A DNA stretch of 8,533 nt from Chitinophagaceae bacterium (GTDB lineage Bacteria > Bacteroidota > Bacteroidia > Chitinophagales > Chitinophagaceae): NCBI GenBank assembly GCA_025362915.1, contig JANYEU010000305.1, positions 1 through 8,533 on the forward strand, given 5' to 3'. Shown here piece after piece: positions 1-5,668 of this stretch. Every line of letters starts with the position of its first letter. The first letter of the stretch is position 1. The position numbers were made by a program, and so were the translations under genes. The notes beneath the pieces are model-generated. The model was not told the DNA's origin, ran no database searches, and saw only the letters and a program-made list of their open reading frames with translations.

Positions 1-39
1 CATGGCGGTGGTGGACATGGACAAAAGGGTAAAGATTAG
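1..39 (+). CDS. 3' end of a Gly/His-rich protein (partial)
   Basis: Frame 1 reads HGGGGHGQKGKD followed by TAG, so only the last 12 codons of a gene starting left of the window are visible. The Gly/His/Lys-rich tail gives no family assignment. The frame was chosen because its stop is followed 25 bp later by a strong rho-independent terminator in the same direction and because the composition resembles the low-complexity tails of secreted proteins. Frame 2 also stays open, to a TAG at 53-55, so the choice is not certain. No function is proposed. Confidence 0.5.
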   Translation, partial: HGGGGHGQKGKD

Positions 40-64
40 ATTTAAAACCCGTTAGAGTACTTTT

Positions 65-109
65 AAAAGACTTTTATACACCCATTTTTGGGTATATAAA
101 AGTCTTTTT
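65..109 (+). terminator. Strong hairpin terminator after the left-edge gene
   Basis: Positions 65-84 pair with 89-108 as a 20-position stem with a single mismatch (79 against 94) and a TTTT loop. The right arm ends in a T run (105-109), as expected for an intrinsic terminator on the plus strand. It isolates the left-edge gene from uppP. Confidence 0.85.
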
Positions 110-140
110 GGTTTATGATAATAATGTTACCATTACTTAT

Positions 141-148
141 TAGGTTTG
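141..148 (+). promoter_or_regulatory. Candidate -7 element for uppP
   Basis: TAGGTTTG matches the Bacteroidota -7 consensus TAnnTTTG. No TTTG -33 element is visible at the expected 19-nt spacing, so this rests on the -7 match alone. If used, the uppP leader would be about 140 nt long and would include the 190-231 repeat. Confidence 0.35.
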
Positions 149-189
149 GATATAACAACAGAAACACTTTCTTTTGCGTAGTTATTTAA

Positions 190-231
190 CCACTAAGCAC
201 ACAAAGGTTTACACTAAGAAACACAAGGTAA
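190..231 (+). repeat. 2 x 21-nt degenerate repeat (period 7/21) upstream of uppP
   Basis: Two imperfect 21-nt copies lie head to tail (190-210 and 211-231). Each begins with a CACTAA core (CCACTAA at 190, ACACTAA at 211) and carries an AAGGT block 14 nt later (204 and 225). The 21-nt spacing is three heptads. An overlapping reading frame here gives a Lys/Thr/His-rich peptide that looks like a translated repeat rather than a protein. As far as I know, similar purine-rich 'CACAAAG' sequences occur in spacers of many bacteria; no role is shown here. Confidence 0.55.
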
Positions 232-297
232 AATGTAATTTAAAATGGTGTTTCTTATTGCAAAACAATTTAATCATTAATAAGATAAACCCTCATT

Positions 298-1179
298 ATG
301 ACTACAGTTCAATCAGTAATTATCTCCATTGTAGAAGGTCTTACCGAGTTTTTGCCCGTGTCTTCCACCGCCCACATGAAGATTACCAACCCACTTATTG
401 GTGTCCAGATAGATTCTTTTGAAGAGATGTTCGAAGTGGTGATACAGCTTGCAGCCATCCTTAGCGTTGTTACAGTTTACTGGAAGAAATTTTTAGACTT
501 TAAGTCGCCCAAGTTTTATATCAAATTAATCATTGCCCTGCTTCCTGCTATTTTTTTTGGATTCTTATTAAAGAAACATATTGATGCTGCTTTGGGCAAT
601 CTTACTTTTATTGCCTGTGTAATGATTGGCGGCGGCGTATTACTACTCTTTGTAGATAAATTATTTAACAAGGATGAAATAACTGACGAAGAACAGATTA
701 CTTACCCAAAAGCATTTACTATCGGCTGCTTTCAAGTATTGTCTATTGTATTGCCTGGCTTTAGCCGTAGTGCAGCAACAATAGTGGGTGGTATGAGCCA
801 GAAACTAACCAGGAAGTTGGCTGCCGAATTCTCTTTCTTTTTGGCGGTGCCTACTATGGTAGCGGCCTCGGCAAAAAGTTTTATGGATACTTGCAAAGAA
901 AATTATCTTGCCATCCATAACATTGTTCCGGCAGAAGGGGTTGAGGTTATTAAACCTACCTTGAAGCAAACTTTCTCTGCCGAAAACTTACATTCCTTAT
1001 TCAATCACCACAACCTAATGGTATTTGCTTTGGGTTGTATAGTATCGTATGTCATTGCATTGCTATCTATCAAGTTTTTTATTGGATACTTGCAAAAACA
1101 TGGCTTCCGTGTATTTGGCATCTATCGTATCATACTGGGAAGTGTGGTGTTGGCATTGATTTATAAAGGAATTATTTAG
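298..1179 (+). CDS. uppP: Undecaprenyl-diphosphate phosphatase (UppP/BacA family)
   Basis: This integral membrane enzyme dephosphorylates undecaprenyl diphosphate to the monophosphate, recycling the lipid carrier for peptidoglycan and other surface polymers. In other bacteria, raised dosage gives bacitracin resistance. The 293-residue product carries both family signatures. The N-terminal EGLTEFLPVSSTAH (residues 13-26) contains the ExxxE pair E13/E17 and H26, and LPGFSRSAAT (152-161) contains the essential-type Arg157. EFSFFLAVP (177-185) and the C-terminal FGIYRIILG (273-281) also match the family. Hydrophobic segments run throughout, as expected for a polytopic protein. A hydrophilic stretch at about 197-238 is longer than the corresponding loop of the E. 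coli enzyme. The ATG at 298 was chosen because the family motif begins 12 residues later, leaving no room for a later start; no clear Shine-Dalgarno precedes it. It is a single gene, bounded by terminators on both sides. Confidence 0.97.
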   Translation: MTTVQSVIISIVEGLTEFLPVSSTAHMKITNPLIGVQIDSFEEMFEVVIQLAAILSVVTVYWKKFLDFKSPKFYIKLIIALLPAIFFGFLLKKHIDAALGNLTFIACVMIGGGVLLLFVDKLFNKDEITDEEQITYPKAFTIGCFQVLSIVLPGFSRSAATIVGGMSQKLTRKLAAEFSFFLAVPTMVAASAKSFMDTCKENYLAIHNIVPAEGVEVIKPTLKQTFSAENLHSLFNHHNLMVFALGCIVSYVIALLSIKFFIGYLQKHGFRVFGIYRIILGSVVLALIYKGII

Positions 1180-1197
1180 TAGATAGTTGTAGTGTAA

Positions 1198-1236
1198 AAG
1201 GGGGGAAGAAACAAAAATCATGTTTCTTTCCCCCTT
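1198..1236. terminator. Bidirectional terminator between uppP and the convergent lipoprotein gene
   Basis: Positions 1198-1213 pair with 1221-1236 over 16 bp (one G-T wobble at 1205/1229) around a 7-nt loop. On the minus strand the stem ends in CCTTTT, giving a short U run. On the plus strand the U run is poor (CCCTT then ACGTT). It lies 19 bp after the uppP stop and 17 bp after the stop of the minus-strand gene, so it can serve both. Confidence 0.75.
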
Positions 1237-1253
1237 ACGTTAAAGCTAGGTTA

Positions 1254-1541
1254 TTATCTCCAATGCCCACGCATCCAATGATAGCCCCTATCGCCTTGTC
1301 GCCAATAGCCGGGTGCATATACGCGCCCTTGTCTGAGTGCACTCCAATAGCCAGGTCTATGTTCGTAGTGACCACCCCTCCAATACCAATCACCGTCTAT
1401 CCAAATATAGTCAGCTGCTGGTTGAGGAGGTCTTACAACTTCTACATAAGCGGGTTGCGTAGTCACATAGGCATCCGTTGCACATCCCTGAAAAATAAAT
1501 ACCCCTGCCACAAAACTGATTGCTAAGATTAACCTTTTCAT
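1254..1541 (-). CDS. Small WxxGxW/YxWGxW-repeat lipoprotein
   Basis: This 95-residue product begins with a lipoprotein signal: MKRL, a hydrophobic core, then a lipobox-like FQGC with Cys20 as the predicted lipidated residue. The mature part has a short linker containing RPPQP and then an aromatic, Gly-rich repeat region (about residues 44-95). Its pieces include YIWIDGDWYW, HRPGYW, VYAPGYW and YHWMRGHW. This matches the YXWGXW/WXXGXW repeat family of small envelope lipoproteins, whose molecular role is not established. The ATG at 1541 is fixed by the signal peptide directly following it. The gene is transcribed alone, converges on uppP with a terminator between them, and is divergent from the basic secreted protein at 1919. 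A candidate promoter and a hairpin lie in its leader. The N-terminal lipidation is inferred from the motif only. Confidence 0.88.
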   Translation of the reverse strand: MKRLILAISFVAGVFIFQGCATDAYVTTQPAYVEVVRPPQPAADYIWIDGDWYWRGGHYEHRPGYWSALRQGRVYAPGYWRQGDRGYHWMRGHWR

Positions 1542-1555
1542 TATACATAATTTTA

Positions 1556-1578
1556 ATGGTGAAAAATGTCTTCACCAT
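1556..1578 (-). promoter_or_regulatory. Leader hairpin of the WxxGxW lipoprotein gene
   Basis: ATGGTGAA (1556-1563) and TTCACCAT (1571-1578) form a perfect 8-bp inverted repeat with a 7-nt loop, ending 14 nt upstream of the ATG. In the mRNA it would sit just above the ribosome-binding region, so a role in translation or mRNA stability is possible. As DNA it could also be an operator. No T run follows, so it is not a terminator. Confidence 0.4.
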
Positions 1579-1611
1579 AGTAAATACAATAAGTATTCCA
1601 TTGTTCAAACT

Positions 1612-1619
1612 CAAAGATA
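1612..1619 (-). promoter_or_regulatory. Candidate -7 element for the WxxGxW lipoprotein gene
   Basis: Read on the minus strand, 1619-1612 is TATCTTTG, an exact match to TAnnTTTG. It lies about 70 nt upstream of the ATG, placing the hairpin at 1556-1578 in the transcribed leader. No -33 TTTG is seen at the usual distance. Confidence 0.45.
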
Positions 1620-1863
1620 GTCTGGAAGAAGGAAGAGTTTGAGCAGGGATGAACCTGTATTTATTATCGGTAGTTTTCCTATTTGAGTTCTCTAATGCTG
1701 CTAGCATTATTATTCTTTCCTATCTATAATCAAGTAACGAGGCAGGTTAAATACACTGCACCAGTTGCCGATTTCTGGGTTTACATGAACAAGGTAAGCT
1801 TTTGCCCAAGAATTATATAACAAATACTTAAAATTGTATAACAAGTAACCTATGATACCCGCC

Positions 1864-1892
1864 CACCTTTGTATCGTGACATTTATATCACG
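1864..1892 (+). promoter_or_regulatory. Candidate promoter and start-site inverted repeat of the basic secreted protein gene
   Basis: CACCTTTG at 1864-1871 matches TAnnTTTG except for the first base and lies 47 nt before the ATG. Immediately downstream, CGTGA (1875-1879) and TCACG (1888-1892) form a 5-bp inverted repeat with an 8-nt centre, followed by six T residues (1893-1898). The repeat overlaps the predicted transcription start and could be an operator or a 5'-end hairpin. The 8-nt gap between GTGA and TCAC does not fit the standard CRP/FNR half-site spacing. Confidence 0.4.
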
Positions 1893-1918
1893 TTTTTTCC
1901 ACAAATAAAAAAATAAAA

Positions 1919-2215
1919 ATGAAAAAAGTATTGGTTGTAGTGGTTGGTTCTGTTTTAACATTGAGTGCAATGTCGCAGACAACACCTCCTAAAAAAGTAG
2001 CAGAAAAAGATTTACGCACAGACGTTAAGGCCATAAAAGACGAACGCGCTGAAAGAAACACAAGTTTGGCTCATGGCCATTTTAAAGCTGCCAAGAGTGA
2101 TCAAAAAGAAATTAACACAATACGCAAGCGTATGCATGCAAACAAAAAGTTTCTAAAAAACAAAGGTGTAAAGGCTCCAGTTCAAAAGGCTAAGGAGGAA
2201 GTGAAAAGCAATTAA
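1919..2215 (+). CDS. Small basic secreted protein of unknown function
   Basis: I do not recognise the family. The 98-residue product starts MKKVLVVVV and has a hydrophobic stretch ending in LSAMSQ, so it has a Sec signal peptide with likely cleavage just before Gln20, the usual Bacteroidota pattern. The mature part is about 79 residues, strongly Lys/Arg-rich and without Cys or Trp. It begins QTTPPKK and is followed by a mostly polar, probably helical region (about residues 30-80) containing the pieces KDERAERN, HGHFKAAKSDQKEI and RKRMHANKKF. It looks like a periplasmic, possibly helical-hairpin or polyanion-binding protein; that is inference from composition. The ATG at 1919 is supported by the signal peptide immediately following it, and an A-rich stretch precedes it, as is common for Bacteroidota. 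A promoter-like element lies 47 nt upstream. It is a single gene closed by the hairpin at 2298-2337. Confidence 0.8.
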   Translation: MKKVLVVVVGSVLTLSAMSQTTPPKKVAEKDLRTDVKAIKDERAERNTSLAHGHFKAAKSDQKEINTIRKRMHANKKFLKNKGVKAPVQKAKEEVKSN

Positions 2216-2297
2216 AACATTGCCTTGGTAGAACAAAGAGGGAAATTGTCTTTAGGATAATCCCCCTTCTTCCTCATTATATTAATGTAAATGGAAA

Positions 2298-2344
2298 AAG
2301 AAAAGCCCTTGAAACGAATGTTTTAAGGGCTTTTCTTATTTTTT
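2298..2344. terminator. Long bidirectional terminator between the basic protein gene and the efflux operon
   Basis: Positions 2298-2315 pair with 2320-2337 over 18 bp (one G-T wobble at 2311/2324) around a GAAT tetraloop. Plus-strand transcripts meet ATTTTTT (2338-2344). Minus-strand transcripts from the efflux operon meet the U run encoded by the A-rich flank at 2295-2299. It is well placed as the shared end of the two convergent units. Confidence 0.88.
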
Positions 2345-2346
2345 GT

Positions 2347-2381
2347 AGCTAACAACTAACCCCTAATAACTAACAACTAAT
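2347..2381 (-). repeat. Heptad array A at the 3' end of the permease gene (5 units)
   Basis: Five consecutive 7-mers, consensus nnCTAAY and mostly AACTAAC/AACTAAT, run without slippage from 2347 to 2381. On the permease strand each unit has the form GTTAGTT or similar and carries a TAG. The last unit overlaps the permease reading frame and supplies its TAG stop (2379-2377). The array fills the gap between the stop and the terminator hairpin. Confidence 0.7.
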
Positions 2382-5300
2382 GCATATCATCCAAAAACGC
2401 ATCTCTCTGTGATTTCAGAGCGGTTAGTTTTTCTTTGCTGTAGGCTAGTTTGGATATCAACACAAACAATACGGGTACAATAAAGATGGCCAATAATGTA
2501 GCGGCAAGCATACCGCCAAGTACCGTATAACCGATGGTGCTTCTGGCTACGGCACCGGCACCTGTGGCAAATACCAGTGGCAATACGCCGAGTATGAATG
2601 CAAAGGATGTCATGATGATGGGCCGCAACCGTAGCCTTACCGCATCCATGGTGGCAGGGATTATTTCTACACCACTATCCACCCTTTCCTTGGCAAACTC
2701 CACTATCAGAATGGCGTTCTTTGCTGCCAACCCAATGAGTGTTACCAAACCTATCTGTGCATATACGTTGTTGGAAAGTATCGGTACAAGTGTGAGGGTG
2801 AGGATGGCGCCGAAGGCGCCAATAGGTACCGCTAACAATACAGAAAACGGTACAGACCAACTTTCGTAGAGTGCCGCAAGGAACAGAAATACAAACAGGA
2901 TAGACAGGCTAAAGATGAGAATGGTACTGTTGCCCGCACTCAATTCCTCCCTGCTCAAACCTGAAAACTCATAGCCGTAACCCGCTGGCAAAACCTTTGC
3001 AGCCACTTCTTTCAGTGCATCCAGGGCTTGACCACTACTGTATCCTGCAGCAGCTGAACCATTTATTTCTGTGGATCTAAATAGGTTGTAGTGGGATATA
3101 AGGGCAGCATTCTCTGTTAGCTTATAACTGATCAATGTACTCAAAGGAACCATTGTGCCCTGTTGGTTGCGCACATAGTATTTACCCAAAGCCTGTATAT
3201 CGCCCCTGAATAGTGTATCCGCTTGCGCAATAACCTTAAAGTTCCGTCCATAAATGGTAATGTCGTTTACGTATCTGCTGCCCAGATAGGTTTGCATGGT
3301 ATTATATACATCACTAAGCGATATACCCAACTTTTTACATTTATCTCTATCCACATCCACCTGATAACCCGGTGTACGTGCCGTGAAGAACGAGAATGCC
3401 TTGCCAATCTCCGGACGTTTATTAGCTTCGGCAAGGAAGGTGTTCATCACCTTTTCAAATTGTTTTATATCATCGGTACTTTCTTTTTGTTCCAACTCGA
3501 ATGTAAAACCACCGCTTTGTCCCAAACCCGGAATGGCAGGTGGCGAGGTGACAATGATGGTGGCACCCTTTATCTTGGCAAACTTTTTTTGAAGCGTGGA
3601 GATAATACCATCCAATTGCAAGGCTTTAGAAGTACGTTCATCCCAAGGGGTAAGCGATGTAAAGATGGCACCACTATTAGATTTGCTTGCCAAGGTAATG
3701 GCGTTGATGCCACCCAATGCCGCATAGTGGGCAATACCCTCCGTATGCTTGAGGGTATCCATGATGGCATTAATCATATTAAGGCTCTGGGTGGTGGAAG
3801 TGGCTTCGGGTAGTTCGAAGTTTACAAATATCCTTCCTTCATCTTCAGTAGGAATAAAACCCGTAGGCTTTTCCTTGAACATAAAGCCAGTGCCGATATA
3901 AACACAAGCCAATATCACCAACACCAATGGCGTACGCTTGATGCACACTTGAACCCCTTTGGAATAACTATAAGTGGTGCGCGCAAACCAGCGGTTGAAT
4001 AGATAAAACCATTTATTCAGCCCTTTGGATTCTTTAGCAAGCTTCATTGGTTTGAGGAACAAAGAACACAAGGCTGGTGTGAGTGATAATGCCACAAATG
4101 CAGAAATCAGTACTGAAATAGCGATGGTAATGGCAAACTGTTGGTATAACCTACCCACAATGCCTGGTATGAAACCAACGGGAACAAACACTGCTGCCAA
4201 GATTAAGGCAATGGCTATAACAGGCCCCGATATATCTTTCATGGCTTTGGTGGTGGCATCTTTGGACGATAATCCTTCGTGATCCATATAATGTTGCACG
4301 GCTTCCACTACCACAATGGCATCATCCACCACAATACCAATTGCCAATACAAAACCAAACATGGTTAATGTATTGATGGTAAAACCTAGCGGGATGAAAA
4401 AGATAAATGTACCAATGATGGCCACAGGAATAGCCAAAACAGGAATAAGTGTAGCCCTCCAACTTTGTAGGAATAAGAACACCACTAATGTAACGAGTAA
4501 AAGTGCCTCCAACAAAGTCTTTACCACTTCCTCAATAGATACCTTAACCACAGATACGGTTTCGAATGGAACTACATAATCAACATCTTTCGGGAAAGAT
4601 TTCTTTAGGGTTTCTAGTGTGGCATATACCCCCTTCGCCACATCCAATGCATTACTACCCGGTGCTTGATAGATACGCAAATAAGAAGCCCTTTTGCCAT
4701 CTACAAATGAATTACTTCTATAGCTAAACTTGCCCAATTGTACACGGGCTATATCTTTTAAATAAACAATACTGGCATCGCCGGGCTTGCTTCTTATGAT
4801 GATATTATTGAATTGCGTTTCGGTATTTAAACGGCTATTGGTCAATACATTATACTCAAAGGACTGTACACTGTTTTGTGGTGGCGCACCAACAGAACCG
4901 GCTGCTATCTGTAAGTTTTGTTCTTGCAATGCTGCAACCACCTCATTTGCTGTGATGCCCAGCCTTGCCAACTTATCAGTTTGTAACCAGATACGCATAC
5001 TGAAATCATCGGCACGGGTGGATATATCGCCAATGCCCGGCACACGCAGCAAGGCGTCTTTTACAAATATGTTGGTATAGTTATCTACAAAAGGAATGGT
5101 GTGTGTGCCATTGGGAGAATAAATGGCAACCAACATCAAGATACTTGGATTACGCTTACGGGTGGTTAATCCTACACGTTTTACATCATCTGGTAGGGAT
5201 GGGGTGGCAATACCTACACGATTTTGTACATCCAGCGCAACAATGTCTGGATTGGTACCTATCTTAAGAATTACATTCAGTGTTGTTTGTCCGTCGTTGG

Positions 5301-5550
5301 TACTGTTACTTTGAATATAATCCATCCCTGGCGTGCCATTTACCTGTGCCTCTATGGGTGTGGTAACAGATTGCTCTACGGTTTGCGCATCAGCACCCGT
5401 AAAACTACCTGTAACCTGAATGGTGGGCGGCGTAATTTCAGGATATTGGCTGATGGATAGATTCAGGATAGCCAACACGCCCATTAAAACAATTACTATG
5501 GATATAACAATAGCCGTGACGGGCCTTCGGATAAAAGTATCTGCGATCAT
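2377..5550 (-). CDS. RND efflux pump inner-membrane permease (AcrB/HAE1 family)
   Basis: This is the proton-driven subunit of a tripartite drug-efflux pump. It works as a trimer, taking substrates from the periplasm or outer leaflet and passing them to the outer-membrane channel. The 1057-residue length is normal for the HAE1 family. The protein has the N-terminal FIRRPV and TM1, a first periplasmic loop starting QYPEITPPTIQVTG, and TM2-6. The TM4 proton-relay motif GIVVDDAIVVVE carries D409/D410. A second large loop includes KPTGFIPTEDEG (561-572), and TM8-12 include LAAKNAILIVEFAKE with K944 and PIIMTSFAFILGVLPL. The key relay residues are therefore intact. The region matching the AcrB switch loop (about 613-629) reads GGINAITLASKSNSGAI and lacks the Phe residues of the E. 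coli protein, so the substrate range probably differs. It is the last gene of the operon, 118 bp after the adaptor. The ATG at 5550 is the standard family start. Confidence 0.96.
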   Translation of the reverse strand: MIADTFIRRPVTAIVISIVIVLMGVLAILNLSISQYPEITPPTIQVTGSFTGADAQTVEQSVTTPIEAQVNGTPGMDYIQSNSTNDGQTTLNVILKIGTNPDIVALDVQNRVGIATPSLPDDVKRVGLTTRKRNPSILMLVAIYSPNGTHTIPFVDNYTNIFVKDALLRVPGIGDISTRADDFSMRIWLQTDKLARLGITANEVVAALQEQNLQIAAGSVGAPPQNSVQSFEYNVLTNSRLNTETQFNNIIIRSKPGDASIVYLKDIARVQLGKFSYRSNSFVDGKRASYLRIYQAPGSNALDVAKGVYATLETLKKSFPKDVDYVVPFETVSVVKVSIEEVVKTLLEALLLVTLVVFLFLQSWRATLIPVLAIPVAIIGTFIFFIPLGFTINTLTMFGFVLAIGIVVDDAIVVVEAVQHYMDHEGLSSKDATTKAMKDISGPVIAIALILAAVFVPVGFIPGIVGRLYQQFAITIAISVLISAFVALSLTPALCSLFLKPMKLAKESKGLNKWFYLFNRWFARTTYSYSKGVQVCIKRTPLVLVILACVYIGTGFMFKEKPTGFIPTEDEGRIFVNFELPEATSTTQSLNMINAIMDTLKHTEGIAHYAALGGINAITLASKSNSGAIFTSLTPWDERTSKALQLDGIISTLQKKFAKIKGATIIVTSPPAIPGLGQSGGFTFELEQKESTDDIKQFEKVMNTFLAEANKRPEIGKAFSFFTARTPGYQVDVDRDKCKKLGISLSDVYNTMQTYLGSRYVNDITIYGRNFKVIAQADTLFRGDIQALGKYYVRNQQGTMVPLSTLISYKLTENAALISHYNLFRSTEINGSAAAGYSSGQALDALKEVAAKVLPAGYGYEFSGLSREELSAGNSTILIFSLSILFVFLFLAALYESWSVPFSVLLAVPIGAFGAILTLTLVPILSNNVYAQIGLVTLIGLAAKNAILIVEFAKERVDSGVEIIPATMDAVRLRLRPIIMTSFAFILGVLPLVFATGAGAVARSTIGYTVLGGMLAATLLAIFIVPVLFVLISKLAYSKEKLTALKSQRDAFLDDMH

Positions 5551-5560
5551 GCTTAAATTA

Positions 5561-5665
5561 GTTATAAGTTGTAAGTATTAAGTTTTAGGTTGTACGTTTT
5601 ACGTTGTAAGTTATACGTTGTGGATTTCTTAACGTATAACTTACAACGTAAAACGTACAACTCTC
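5561..5665 (-). repeat. Heptad array B: 15 heptads filling the adaptor-permease spacer
   Basis: The 105 bp divide exactly into fifteen 7-mers. Nine forward units follow GTTnTAn (for example GTTATAA at 5561, GTTGTAA at 5568, GTTGTAC at 5589, GTTTTAC at 5596). One unrelated heptad, ATTTCTT (5624-5630), follows, and then five units of the reverse form AACnTAn (AACGTAT at 5631, AACTTAC at 5638) to 5665. The array begins 10 bp from the permease ATG and ends 3 bp from the adaptor stop, so it is essentially the whole intercistronic region. The heptads are degenerate, not identical copies. Confidence 0.85.
5589..5661 (-). promoter_or_regulatory. Perfect 31-bp intercistronic inverted repeat
   Basis: Positions 5589-5619 are the exact reverse complement of 5631-5661, separated by 11 nt (5620-5630). 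In the operon mRNA this would be a very stable hairpin beginning 7 nt after the adaptor stop codon. No U run follows on the operon strand, so it does not look like a simple terminator. Known parallels (REP/BIME-type intercistronic hairpins) protect the upstream message from 3' exonucleases or lower downstream expression. Either could set the adaptor-to-permease ratio here, by inference. Confidence 0.8.
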
Positions 5666-5668
5666 TTA

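Larger units (their letters stand above)
1542..1918. other. 377-bp divergent spacer with candidate promoters and possible gene remnant
   Basis: No convincing intact gene is present. The spacer holds a hairpin (1556-1578) and a -7 element (1612-1619) for the minus-strand lipoprotein, and a -7 element (1864-1871) for the plus-strand gene. A minus-strand open frame at 1710-1985 runs through the start of the downstream gene and has no signal or motif at its N-terminus. Its last residues, FNLPRYLIIDRKE, resemble the PRYLLIDKxG strand of thioredoxin/TlpA-like redoxins, so about 1710-1850 could be a decayed remnant. This is weak evidence. Confidence 0.4.

Noticed and set aside
190..231. CRISPR-like array
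   Set aside because: Only two short imperfect copies exist, with no unique spacers of CRISPR length and no cas genes.
174..422. 82-residue plus-strand frame upstream of and into uppP
   Set aside because: Its first part is the translated 21-nt repeat and its second part is a frame-shifted reading of uppP.
1411..1707. 98-residue minus-strand frame overlapping the WxxGxW lipoprotein gene
   Set aside because: It is out of frame with a gene that has clear lipobox and repeat motifs, and its own sequence is not protein-like.
1875..1892. CRP/FNR-type operator
   Set aside because: GTGA and TCAC are separated by 8 nt, whereas the CRP-type consensus has 6.
1710..1985. 91-residue minus-strand frame as an intact gene
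   Set aside because: Its 5' part overlaps the start of the signal-peptide gene at 1919 and the likely promoter, and it lacks an N-terminal domain or a credible start. Only its last residues look protein-like.
2806..2820. GGCGCC-GAA-GGCGCC direct/palindromic repeat
   Set aside because: It lies inside the permease gene and is explained by the repeated Gly-Ala-Phe-Gly-Ala codons of a conserved membrane segment.
3223..3813. 196-residue plus-strand frame opposite the permease gene
   Set aside because: It is antisense to a fully conserved RND permease and has no family features, so it is a shadow frame.
5589..5661. Insertion-sequence terminal inverted repeats
   Set aside because: The arms are only 11 nt apart, with no transposase and no flanking target duplication. 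A folded heptad array explains them better.
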